Shown piece after piece: positions 42,436 to 49,941 of a stretch of 53,283 nt of DNA. Below the pieces are notes generated by a model. That model ran no database searches. It saw nothing but the letters and a program-made list of their open reading frames with translations, and was not told the DNA's origin. Position 1 is the first letter of the stretch, and each line of letters opens with the position of its first letter. Source of the stretch: Bacteroidota bacterium. Its GTDB lineage: Bacteria > Bacteroidota > Bacteroidia > Bacteroidales > Bacteroidaceae. The translations under genes were made by a program, and so were the position numbers. The stretch is taken from the NCBI GenBank assembly GCA_023425865.1, contig JAFABV010000038.1, positions 1 through 53,283 of the forward strand. Direction: 5' to 3'.

Positions 42436-42481
42436 ATCATTGGGATTGTGGGTTTACGGTTTCGTTCATCAAGTGGCGCGC

Positions 42482-43375
42482 TTAGGCAGAGGGGCGAATC
42501 TCAGCATGGCTATTACGAAACATCATGGGTGAGAGTCCGGCCTCTTTCTTGAAGAATTTGCCAAACGACGACTGGTCGGCAAAGCCCAGGTTTTCGGCAA
42601 TCTCCTTGATGTTGGCGTCGCTGAAAATGAGGTCGTGCTTGGCGTTGTTGATGAGTGTAGTCGTAATATAGTGGTTCACGGTTTTGCCAGAGGCCTTGCG
42701 TACAGCGCGGGAGAGATAAGCTTCTGACACATGGAGGCGCTCGGCATAGTAAGAGATGCTGTGGCCTTTACGGTAGTCTTTGGCCAGCATCTTGCGAAAT
42801 TGCCGGTATAATTCGTCTGGCCGGCTCAGGGTGGCGGGTGTGTCGAGATTACGCTGACGCAGTATTTCGACGATGCGCAGCGAGAGGAAGTTGGTGAGAT
42901 GCGATAACATTTCCTGGGCTCCGCATAGTGTGATGGCATCGGCTATCACTTCCATGGTTTTTTTGATGCTGCCCAATTCTTGCGCCTCAAGCGTAATGGC
43001 TGGCTTGGTAGGCTGGGTAGCAAACAACTGCATATAGGCAAAGCTACCCAACTGCAGGGAGTCGAAGAACGAGATTTCCATGTATAGACCAATGGCATGG
43101 AAGTCATGACTTGTGGAAGTGAACCGGAACGCCATGGATGGGGCGATGAGTATCAGGTCGTTTTTGTGAAAACTCTGTGGCCTACAGTTGATCAACAGCT
43201 CGGCACTACCCTCCATAATCAGCAGATAGAAGAAGAAACCCGACATGGGCTCCTGATGCAAGCATAGGTTTGGCGTATGTTGTATGTGCACCAATCTCAC
43301 GCTTCGGTCTAAGGTAGCTACTGCCGTTTTGATAATATCATTGTGCAATACCTGATAATGAGGCTTGATATTCAT
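42482..43375 (-). CDS. AraC-family transcriptional regulator
   Basis: The 297-residue protein has an N-terminal cupin-like sensing part (GSAELLINCRPQSFHKNDLI near residue 60) and a C-terminal AraC DNA-binding domain with two helix-turn-helices: KGHSISYYAERLHVSEAYLS and NIKEIAENLGFADQSSFGKF, then FKKEAGLSPMMFR. The effector is unknown. It is transcribed away from the YcaC-like hydrolase gene across a 341-base spacer, so it may control that gene and itself, as divergent AraC regulators often do. A -7 box (TAATTTTGCA at 43434-43443, minus strand) lies 58 bases before its start. Confidence 0.92.
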   Translation of the reverse strand: MNIKPHYQVLHNDIIKTAVATLDRSVRLVHIQHTPNLCLHQEPMSGFFFYLLIMEGSAELLINCRPQSFHKNDLILIAPSMAFRFTSTSHDFHAIGLYMEISFFDSLQLGSFAYMQLFATQPTKPAITLEAQELGSIKKTMEVIADAITLCGAQEMLSHLTNFLSLRIVEILRQRNLDTPATLSRPDELYRQFRKMLAKDYRKGHSISYYAERLHVSEAYLSRAVRKASGKTVNHYITTTLINNAKHDLIFSDANIKEIAENLGFADQSSFGKFFKKEAGLSPMMFRNSHAEIRPSA

Positions 43376-43433
43376 GTGGTGTGATTTGGGATATGGGTGT
43401 TCGGTTCGGTGCTCTCTCTTGATTTATTGTCTA

Positions 43434-43443
43434 TGCAAAATTA
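43434..43443 (-). promoter_or_regulatory. -7 box for the AraC regulator in the divergent spacer
   Basis: The minus strand reads TAATTTTGCA. On the plus strand GAACTTTGCA (about 43643-43652) is a weaker candidate for the divergent hydrolase gene. The 341-base spacer otherwise shows no gene. Confidence 0.5.
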
Positions 43444-43716
43444 CTCATAATTTTCTGTCTTACTTCGTATTTAATATATTTTAGCTGTTGTGCCGAGTGG
43501 AGGCGTTGGTTTTACAGACGTTTGATAATCATGGCTTTACCTTTTCGCCGTGCTGCGATGGCACATTCCTTTTACAATAAGTAGTTTTGTAATTAACCAA
43601 TTTATGTATGGTTTGGAACATAAGCAACCTGATATTTTTTCAGAACTTTGCAACCGAAAGAAATGTTGGCCACATCATGAGGCCGAGTATGTATAACTTT
43701 AAAACTGATATAAAAA

Positions 43717-44352
43717 ATGAGTAGCATTGTTCCAATTAGAGACCCGAAGACAGATCACTTGTTGACTCCTGAGAATTCAGCACTGATTCTGATCGATTAT
43801 CAGCCTATCCAGGTGCAGTCCATCAACTCCATGGACCGTGAGACGCTGGTAAAGAATATCGCCAACGTAACCCGCGTAGCCAAAGGCTTTGGTGTTCCTA
43901 CCATCCTTACAACTGTTAATGTGGCTACCGGCATGAATAAGCCCACGATTCCTCAGATACAGAAGGAAATCCCAGAGGTGACCCCTATCGACCGCACGAG
44001 TGTCAACTCTTGGGAAGACAAGGAGTTTCAGGATGCAGTGAAGGCGTTAGGCCGTAAGAAGCTCGTCGTTTGCGCCCTCTGGACCGAAGTGTGTCTGGCA
44101 TTCCCCGCAATGGATCTGGTAAAAGAAGGTTATGAGGTATATACCATCGTTGATGCAGTGGGTGGCACTTCGAAGATTTCTCACGAAACGGCTCTGCGTC
44201 GCATGGAGCAGGCTGGCGTTCAGCTCACCTCAGTAACTCAGTATATCTGCGAGCTGCAGCGCGACTGGAACCGTGAGAAGACCCTTCCCGTGTTCTTCCA
44301 GGGGCTGATCGACAATGGCTCTTTCTTCGTAGAGACCATCAAAAGCGAATAA
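43717..44352 (+). CDS. isochorismatase-family cysteine hydrolase (YcaC-like)
   Basis: The 211-residue protein matches the E. coli YcaC type. A first motif with the catalytic Asp is ALILIDYQPIQVQS. VPTILTTVN and INxW-like SVNSWEDKEFQDAVKALGRKKLVV follow. The nucleophile region is WTEVCLAFPAMDLVKEGYEV, with the Cys in TEVC. Also conserved is RRMEQAGVQLTSV...ICELQRDW. Enzymes of this fold hydrolyse amide or vinyl-ether bonds; YcaC itself has no settled substrate. The codon choice and strong terminator suggest a well-expressed gene. It is divergent from the AraC regulator, its likely controller, and ends before a hairpin terminator. Confidence 0.9.
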   Translation: MSSIVPIRDPKTDHLLTPENSALILIDYQPIQVQSINSMDRETLVKNIANVTRVAKGFGVPTILTTVNVATGMNKPTIPQIQKEIPEVTPIDRTSVNSWEDKEFQDAVKALGRKKLVVCALWTEVCLAFPAMDLVKEGYEVYTIVDAVGGTSKISHETALRRMEQAGVQLTSVTQYICELQRDWNREKTLPVFFQGLIDNGSFFVETIKSE

Positions 44353-44383
44353 TAACAACTTGAATTACTATGAAAAACCATGA

Positions 44384-44432
44384 GGCCATGTGGCGTCCCG
44401 CGATGGGGAGGCTACATGGCCATCTTTTTTTT
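44384..44432 (+). terminator. intrinsic terminator of the YcaC-like gene
   Basis: GGCCATGTGGC pairs with GCTACATGGCC (11 pairs, one G-U) around an inner GTCCC...GGGGA fold, followed by a run of eight T from 44425. The T-run touches the stop codon of the converging antiporter gene. Confidence 0.85.
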
Positions 44433-45927
44433 ATGGCTTTGGCGGTGTTCCGCAAACGCTGATATCTTCGGAAGCCTTATTTTGTTGGTCCGTCAGGCAA
44501 AGCAGAATGTCGCCTTCTTCCATGGGCAATTGCCCATTGGGCACAAGAATTGTTTTGCCGCGCTTAACCATCATCACCAGTGTTCCCTGTGGCAGTTTCA
44601 TCTGTGAAAGCAGATTGCCGCAGCTCAACATTTCGTCGGTAAGTGTCAATTCATGCAGCTTGGGCCCCAGTTCCTCTGGTATTTCTACGCCAAACTCACT
44701 GGGCTGATGGTCTAACGGACCGTCGACCTTGAGTTTGCGGGCTATCCAGCCAATGCTGCTGCCCTGTACAATGAGTGAAACCAAGGTGATGAAAAACACG
44801 ATGTTGAACAGGATGTTGGCTCCTTCCACGCCGTTAATAAGTGGGTAGGTGGCAAAAATGATGGGTACCGCACCACGGAGACCCACCCATGACACAAATA
44901 TCTTGCCCCGGATGGGAATGCTTCTGAAAGGCAGCAGGCATAGAAAAACACTTGCCGGCCGGGCGACGAGAATCATGAAAACAGCAATGGCCAGCGCCAC
45001 TAAGGCCACGCCGAGCAGCTCAGAAGGATTGACGAGAAGGCCGAGCGTGAGGAATAATATGATTTGTAACAGCCAGGTGAGACCGTCAAGGAAGGTAGAC
45101 ATCTCACGGCGATACGACAGTTTGCTGTTGCCAACAACCAATCCGGCAATATATACGGCCAGATAGCCGTTGCCGTGAAGCATATCGGTGAGGGTAAAGG
45201 TGATAAACACGAGACTGAGCAGCAACACGGGATAGAGCGACGAGTTGGGTAGGTTGATGCGGTTGACAAGCCATACAGCAAAACGACCTGCAGCATAGCC
45301 TAATCCTCCACCTATCACAAACTGTTCGGTAAGATTGATGAGAAGATTGGGGATAGAGAAACCTGTACCTGAGACGACTACATCCATCAGCGCGATGGTG
45401 AGCATGTAGGCCATGGGGTCGTTGCTGCCGCTTTCAAGTTCAAGCAGTGGGCGCATATCGTGTTTCAGCCCTATCTGCTGTGTGCGGAGCAAGTTGAAAA
45501 CCGAGGCGGAGTCTGTAGATGACATGGTGGCCGCAAGCAGCATGGAAACCATGAGTGAGAGTTGGATGTTGAGTTGCAAACCTTCGGACAAGGCATAGAT
45601 GAACGCACCCGTGAAGGCTGTGGTGAGCATTACGCCAAGGGTGGCAAGCAGGACGCCCGAGTGCATGACAGGCTTGATTTCCTTGAATTTGGTCTCCATG
45701 CCTCCTGAAAAGAGTATGACGCTAAGTGCCACCATACCAATAAACTGCGTCTGGTGCGGATTGTCGAAATGCAGACCAAGTCCCTCGCTGCCAAAGGCCA
45801 TACCCGTAAAGAGAAACAATAAAAGGGTAGGAATGCCAAAGCGATAGCCTGTTTTGCTGATAAGGATACTTACAAGTATCAGGAACGAGCCGAAGAAGAA
45901 TATATTTTCTGTAGTGAATGTCAACAT
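44431..45927 (-). CDS. potassium/proton antiporter (CPA1 family, CvrA/NhaP2-like)
   Basis: This roughly 498-residue membrane protein has about 12 helices and CPA1-type features: FGIPTLLLFLFTGMAFGSEG, FIGMVALSVILFSGGMETKF, LLAATMSSTDSASVFNLL and LLELESGSNDPMAYMLTIAL with the conserved ND pair, then WVGLRGAVPIIFATYPLI. A short C-terminal soluble part has a TrkA-C-like region (LHELTLTDEMLSCGNLLSQM, LPQGTLVMMVKRGKTILVPN). It would exchange potassium or sodium for protons across the inner membrane, and the tail may bind a regulator. I start at the ATG at 45927 (MLTFTTENIFFFG); an open frame extends upstream to 46281 but overlaps non-coding DNA with promoters. Confidence 0.9.
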   Translation of the reverse strand: MLTFTTENIFFFGSFLILVSILISKTGYRFGIPTLLLFLFTGMAFGSEGLGLHFDNPHQTQFIGMVALSVILFSGGMETKFKEIKPVMHSGVLLATLGVMLTTAFTGAFIYALSEGLQLNIQLSLMVSMLLAATMSSTDSASVFNLLRTQQIGLKHDMRPLLELESGSNDPMAYMLTIALMDVVVSGTGFSIPNLLINLTEQFVIGGGLGYAAGRFAVWLVNRINLPNSSLYPVLLLSLVFITFTLTDMLHGNGYLAVYIAGLVVGNSKLSYRREMSTFLDGLTWLLQIILFLTLGLLVNPSELLGVALVALAIAVFMILVARPASVFLCLLPFRSIPIRGKIFVSWVGLRGAVPIIFATYPLINGVEGANILFNIVFFITLVSLIVQGSSIGWIARKLKVDGPLDHQPSEFGVEIPEELGPKLHELTLTDEMLSCGNLLSQMKLPQGTLVMMVKRGKTILVPNGQLPMEEGDILLCLTDQQNKASEDISVCGTPPKP

Positions 45928-45992
45928 GGGTTCTGGGTATGAGGATGGTGGGTGACGAAAATACACACCTGCATGGTTGAGGGAGTATTTAT

Positions 45993-46002
45993 TGCAAAGA
46001 TA
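45993..46002 (-). promoter_or_regulatory. -7 box for the antiporter gene
   Basis: The minus strand reads TATCTTTGCA, 66 bases before the chosen start, which supports the start at 45927 rather than 46281. Confidence 0.55.
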
Positions 46003-46086
46003 ACAAAAAAACAGGGAAGAATGATGAAATAATCGACTTTTGATTAAAACACGTAGTTTTTTGTTATCTTTTTCTTCTTTCTTACG

Positions 46087-46117
46087 TTGGGAAATAGCTA
46101 TATAACTTATCTTTGCA
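46087..46117 (+). promoter_or_regulatory. promoter of the fimbrillin-type lipoprotein gene
   Basis: TTG at 46087-46089, 18 bases, then TATCTTTGCA at 46108-46117. The leader to the ATG at 46142 is about 20 bases. Confidence 0.65.
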
Positions 46118-46141
46118 GAATAAATCTCTAACCTAAGAAAC

Positions 46142-47041
46142 ATGAAAAATATAAAACGATTATGGCTATGGCTGTGTTTGGTGCTACTGGGTTTGGTATC
46201 CTGCCAAAAGGTGGTAGTTGATGACATTGTGGGTACTGGGGAAGTGGAAGATGGCGTTGCCATACGGTTTAACGTCACCAAAATAGAACAGATACCCTTT
46301 CCTTCGCCGATGGCTGTGAGAGCTACAGACGTGAAAGAGGCATGTAATAAGGTAAGCCTTGCCGTGTATAAGGATGGAACGAAGGTGAGTCAGGTCAACC
46401 AGGAGTCGTCTGATAGCAAGTTTGGAGATTTTCAGCTGGTTCTCTCACCGGGTACATATAAGATTGTCGTTATTGCGCATAGCGGCATGAAGAATCCCAC
46501 GATGACCGATATGCAGAAGATTACTTTTGATGGTAAGGTGACCGACACCTTTTATTATAGTGGCGACTTTACGGTCGATGATGCCGCTTCCTACAATCTG
46601 GAGTTGAAGCGCGCCGTGGCCATGTTCCGGATGATTACCACCGATAACATACCGGCTGGAGTGGCAAAGATGCAGTTCTATTACACGGGTGGTAGTTCTA
46701 CGTTCGATGCCGTGCAGGGCGTGGGATGCGTCAATTCGCGTCAAACAGAAGTGAGAGAGGTGACAGCTGACATGATAGGCAAGCCGGGAACCTTTGAGGT
46801 ATACACCTTTCCTAAAACAGACAGCAATATGTTAGACATGAAGGTGACTGCATTTAATGCCTCCAATGTTATGATGTTGGAAAAGGTATTCTCGGAAGTG
46901 GAGATTCAACGCAATATGATTACACAGTACACGGGGAACTTCTTTGATGGCTCATCGGCGGGCAATGGGGAAGCGCCTGGTACTTTTAATTTCTTGATTG
47001 GCTCAAAGGACGAATGGACTCAAACCAGTAAGACCTATTGA
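46142..47041 (+). CDS. FimB/Mfa2-like fimbrial lipoprotein
   Basis: The 299-residue protein starts with a lipoprotein signal (LCLVLLGLVSC, lipidated Cys at residue 21). Two beta-rich regions follow, resembling the FimB/Mfa2 family (PF08842): VSLAVYKDGTKVSQV, FQLVLSPGTYKIVVIAHSG, YNLELKRAVAMFRMITTDNI and VYTFPKTDSNMLDMKVTAF. The central L-x-R-x-V-A-M/K-F-R stretch is typical of this group, whose members anchor or cap fimbriae at the Bacteroidales cell surface. No other fimbrial gene is next to it, so it may be an orphan or encode a general surface lipoprotein. It has its own promoter and a shared terminator with fldA. Confidence 0.75.
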   Translation: MKNIKRLWLWLCLVLLGLVSCQKVVVDDIVGTGEVEDGVAIRFNVTKIEQIPFPSPMAVRATDVKEACNKVSLAVYKDGTKVSQVNQESSDSKFGDFQLVLSPGTYKIVVIAHSGMKNPTMTDMQKITFDGKVTDTFYYSGDFTVDDAASYNLELKRAVAMFRMITTDNIPAGVAKMQFYYTGGSSTFDAVQGVGCVNSRQTEVREVTADMIGKPGTFEVYTFPKTDSNMLDMKVTAFNASNVMMLEKVFSEVEIQRNMITQYTGNFFDGSSAGNGEAPGTFNFLIGSKDEWTQTSKTY

Positions 47042-47088
47042 CTATTGCCCTGGGCCAAGCCCACAACTCAGGACCTTGAAGGAAAAAG

Positions 47089-47116
47089 AAAAGGCTTGTC
47101 TCGCGACAAGCCTTTT
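47089..47116. terminator. bidirectional terminator between the lipoprotein gene and fldA
   Basis: AAAAGGCTTGTC pairs perfectly with GACAAGCCTTTT around TCGC. The A/T flanks give a T-rich end on both strands. Confidence 0.85.
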
Positions 47117-47178
47117 GCATGGTGTACAAAAACATTATGAAAATTGATTTTATGGCTTAATCTTACCGTATTGTAAAA

Positions 47179-47667
47179 TTACAGGCCTAATGTAGGCAGC
47201 CATGCGTCGATGCGCTCTTCGGTCTTGTCGTCTTCGTTGACATCATCGAGGGCGAGCCCAACGAATTTTCCGTCAACTACGGCGTCAGAGTCATCGAACG
47301 TGTAACCGTCGGTAGAAACTTCTCCCACCAATGTCGCACCTGCTGCTTGGGCGGCGTCGTAGAGTTCTTTCATCGCGCCACAGAAGGTGTCAGAATAGGA
47401 CCCCGAGTCGCCACATGCAAAGATAGCTACCTTTTTGCCTGAAAGATTGGCGGCCTTGACAGTCTTCACGCCATCATACCAGTCGTCTTGCAACTCTCCT
47501 GCCCCCCAAGTAGATGTGCCAAGGAGAATGTTGTCTGCTCCTTCAAGCTGGTCGGCTGAAAGGTTGACTACTTCGATGACTTCTGCGCCTGTCTTCTTGC
47601 CTATGGTTTGTGCGATGCTTTCGCATGTGCCGGTTGATGAACCGTATACTACAATTGTCTTGCTCAT
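47179..47667 (-). CDS. fldA: flavodoxin
   Basis: The 162-residue protein is a long-chain-type flavodoxin. The FMN phosphate loop is VVYGSSTGTCESIA (residues 5-18), the first ring-stacking loop is GTSTWGAGELQDDWYDG with the Trp, and the second stacking loop region holds FACGDSGSYSDTFCGAM. It shuttles electrons in the cytoplasm, replacing ferredoxin under low iron, so it may be iron-controlled, though no Fur box was identified. It is a single-gene unit with a clear promoter. Confidence 0.95.
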   Translation of the reverse strand: MSKTIVVYGSSTGTCESIAQTIGKKTGAEVIEVVNLSADQLEGADNILLGTSTWGAGELQDDWYDGVKTVKAANLSGKKVAIFACGDSGSYSDTFCGAMKELYDAAQAAGATLVGEVSTDGYTFDDSDAVVDGKFVGLALDDVNEDDKTEERIDAWLPTLGL

Positions 47668-47700
47668 ATTTTTTTATTTTGTTGCTTATATGTTAGTGAT

Positions 47701-47733
47701 GGCAAAGTTAGGTGTTTTTTCAATACCATGCAA
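47701..47733 (-). promoter_or_regulatory. fldA promoter
   Basis: On the minus strand TTG (47731-47733), 20 bases, then TAACTTTGCC (47701-47710). This spacing and both boxes fit the Bacteroidetes consensus well. The leader is about 30 bases. Confidence 0.75.
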
Positions 47734-47917
47734 TACCTAAAAATAGGGGTTTTGTGCGTGTGCTGTCGTATTTTTGTGGGTATAAGCATACGTTCTTGTA
47801 AGTCTGTTGTAGGTAAAGTCTCTTTTTCGCTACCCCTTAAAGAGATTTTTACAGCCTTGACGTTTGCATCGGAACGCCTCGGTCGCGGCAGTAGGGCAGC
47901 ATTTGAGTGTTTCATCG

Positions 47918-48275
47918 TTGCGCTCGCTGCACGCGTTTCCAATCACATGAGGCAAGTGACATTTGGTCTTCTCCGCCCCATTGTCTCACTTTTCCACCGT
48001 AATCCTTGCCCCATCTCCCCTTCTACACCCTATGATTCTATATTGAACTATCCGATAATTCTATATAGAACTATTTTGTGGTTTAATATAAAACCATTTT
48101 ATGATTCTATATGGAACCATCAGCCCTTGAATATTTAACCTTCTGACCTTTCTTCCCGAAGTATTAAAGGATAAGTGTGTTGTCGGCAAGCCATTGAGGC
48201 GCAGGGTATGGCTTCTAAAGGCGTTTTCCCCGACCCTTACTGCCTTTCTGAGGGTTGTCCAAGGCTGCGGGGAGG
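47918..48275 (-). repeat. dispersed element B with four palindromes at 23-bp period
   Basis: Palindromes start at 48032, 48055, 48078 and 48101, spaced by CCG, TTT and TTT. The element is the inverted counterpart of 32218-32590. Its minus strand reads GACAACCCTCAGAAAGG, TACTTCGGGAAGAA, GGTTAAATATTCAAG, then the array, then GGAGATGGGGCAAGGATTAC and CTTGCCTCATGTGATT. No coding frame is credible in 47740-48460. Confidence 0.88.
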
Positions 48276-48465
48276 TGTTGTGTAACACGCTGTTATTGAG
48301 CGGACTTCCCCTGATACGTGACTTCGTGGCACGCCACAGATGCTACGCAGCAGTTTTGTGGGAGAAGCCAGATGCTGACATCCATGATAGCGCGCAATGG
48401 GAAAATGCAAGTTCCACCGTTTTTCCATCTTCGCCGTTTATGGGGAGGGGTGAGGACTGGAGGAC

Positions 48466-48505
48466 AATAAAAAAATCCACCTGTGCTTGAATCACAGATG
48501 GATTT
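48466..48505 (-). terminator. terminator of the small exported-protein gene
   Basis: On the minus strand AAATCCATCTGTG pairs with CACAGGTGGATTT, followed by a T-run (TTTTTATTG). It lies about 50 bases after the stop of the gene at 48556. Confidence 0.8.
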
Positions 48506-48555
48506 GTATATGTGTAAGCTATTGGCAAATGTTGCGTTTGTAACAGGGTAAGTGC

Positions 48556-48936
48556 TTAGCGCAGCAAACCTCTGTTGTTCAGTGTGATGTTGAGCAGTGT
48601 GCTGTATTTGCGATACTGCTCCTTGTCGAGCACCTGACGCATGGCAGCAAGCTCTTTGTTGGCGGCCTTAGTGATAAGTTCCTTGCGAACAGAAGCGTCA
48701 GCCTTGCCAGCTTTGTTTACTTCGTTTACAAAACGGTCGTGGATAAACTCCACCGCGTCAATCTGCTCTCCGTAGAGATTCAGTGCCTGAGACAAGCTAT
48801 AGTAGCTTACGGCCATGTCATAGTTAGCCTCTGTTGACTCTGCTGAGGCCTTGCTCTTAGCGTCAGACTCTGTGTTACCTGCAAATGCCATGGTCATACT
48901 CAGCATGGCTACCATTGTCAATACAATCTTTTTCAT
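48556..48936 (-). CDS. small exported protein of unknown function
   Basis: The 126-residue protein starts with a Sec signal peptide (MKKIVLTMVAMLSMTMAFAG, cleaved after AFA). A mature, mainly helical, charged domain of about 105 residues follows (ANYDMAVSYYSLSQALNLYG, AVEFIHDRFVNEVNKAGKAD, ELAAMRQVLDKEQYRKYSTL). The final part, with VLDKEQYRKYSTLLNITLNN, resembles the periplasmic helical proteins in which a Lx..Q...Y..LL repeat forms a hairpin, but I do not recognise a named family. An in-frame ATG 14 codons upstream is less likely because it lacks a signal-like start. A -7 box lies upstream at 49025-49034. Confidence 0.8.
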   Translation of the reverse strand: MKKIVLTMVAMLSMTMAFAGNTESDAKSKASAESTEANYDMAVSYYSLSQALNLYGEQIDAVEFIHDRFVNEVNKAGKADASVRKELITKAANKELAAMRQVLDKEQYRKYSTLLNITLNNRGLLR

Positions 48937-49024
48937 ACTTTTTACCTTTTTGTTAATGGCTGCCGGATTATGTGGCAAACCTTAAATTAAACATGTTATC
49001 CTATTGAAATCCTCTCGATTTCGA

Positions 49025-49034
49025 TACAAAGGTA
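49025..49034 (-). promoter_or_regulatory. -7 box for the small exported-protein gene
   Basis: The minus strand reads TACCTTTGTA about 90 bases before the ATG at 48936. Confidence 0.5.
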
Positions 49035-49189
49035 ATCTGTTTAGGTATATCTTCCAAATGATTTGATAGCTTGTGTGCGAAAACAGCTATACTTTTTGAC
49101 CTACATCAAACCGGTGGATAATATTTTGAAAGTAAATGGCAGGAGTATGAATTGTTTGTCAGAATGTACTGATTAACGAAAATAAATTG

Positions 49190-49199
49190 TATCTTTGCA
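49190..49199 (+). promoter_or_regulatory. -7 box for the SlyD-like gene
   Basis: TATCTTTGCA lies 58 bases before the ATG at 49258. It rules out the upstream in-frame ATG at 49195, which overlaps the box. Confidence 0.6.
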
Positions 49200-49257
49200 A
49201 CTCATTAGTGATATAAATAAAAGGTATAAGTTCTATATTCATCATCAGATAACAAAA

Positions 49258-49878
49258 ATGGAAATCAAAGAAAATAAGTATATCAGGGCATCGTACAAGT
49301 TGTATGATGTGACAGACGGTAATCGTGAGTTGCTTGAAGAAACGAGAGAAGATACTCCGTTTAGCTTCATCAGTGGGCTTGGGATTCTCTTAGACGGTTT
49401 TGAACGGCAGGTTGTCGATTTGGGCGTTGGCGAGAAGTTTGACTTTGAACTCTCACCCGAACTGGCTTATGGTGAGCATTTAGACAGCCACGTTGTCGAA
49501 TTGGATAAGACCACTTTCTATGTAGATGGTCACTTCGATGACAAGAATATCTATCTTAATGCCATCGTTCCACTGCAGAATGAAGATGGCAACCGCTTTA
49601 ATGGTCAGGTGGTGGAGATTACCGCAGACAAGGTTGTGGTAGATCTCAATCATCCGCTTTCTGGTCGCACACTCAATTTCCAGGGAGAGATACTGGAGTC
49701 ACGCGAGGCTACTAATGAAGAGCTGAGTAAGTTTGTTGAGCAGGTCTCAGGGAGCGGCAGCTGTAGCTGTGGCGGAGATTGTGGTGGCAGCTGTGGTTGT
49801 GGCGGCGGCGGTGATTGCGGCTGTGGCGGCAATGGCGGTGGCGAATGCGGCTGTGGCGGTAGCTGTAGTTGCCAGTAA
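49258..49878 (+). CDS. FKBP-type peptidyl-prolyl isomerase, SlyD-like, with Cys/Gly-rich tail
   Basis: The 206-residue protein has the SlyD layout: an FKBP domain (ASYKLYDVTDGNRELLEET, PFSFISGLGILLDGFERQVV), an insert-in-flap domain (YGEHLDSHVVELDKTTFYVD) and return to the FKBP core (VVDLNHPLSGRTLNFQGEIL). A tail of about 38 residues starts at residue 169 and contains 11 Cys in CSC, DC, SCGC, DCGC and ECGC clusters in a Gly background. E. coli SlyD has a His/Cys metal-binding tail used to bind nickel; here His is absent. It should be a cytoplasmic foldase that also holds metal. The start at 49258 follows from the promoter position. aroC begins 63 bases further on. Confidence 0.93.
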   Translation: MEIKENKYIRASYKLYDVTDGNRELLEETREDTPFSFISGLGILLDGFERQVVDLGVGEKFDFELSPELAYGEHLDSHVVELDKTTFYVDGHFDDKNIYLNAIVPLQNEDGNRFNGQVVEITADKVVVDLNHPLSGRTLNFQGEILESREATNEELSKFVEQVSGSGSCSCGGDCGGSCGCGGGGDCGCGGNGGGECGCGGSCSCQ

Positions 49879-49899
49879 TCAACAAATGGTTTTAACAGG

Positions 49900-49924
49900 T
49901 TCCCGGTCAGCTAATGACCGGGAA
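49900..49924 (+). terminator. hairpin between the SlyD-like gene and aroC
   Basis: TTCCCGGTCA pairs perfectly with TGACCGGGAA around GCTAA. There is no T-run. It may attenuate or separate aroC from the upstream gene, since no obvious promoter lies between. Confidence 0.55.
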
Positions 49925-49941
49925 TGATAAACGTAAGGGTT

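Noticed and set aside
45928..46281. N-terminal extension of the antiporter frame
   Set aside because: It crosses two promoters and the 5' end of the divergent lipoprotein gene; the transporter family begins at the internal ATG.
47728..48138. 136-codon plus-strand frame over element B
   Set aside because: It spans the fldA promoter and the palindrome array; no start context or family features.
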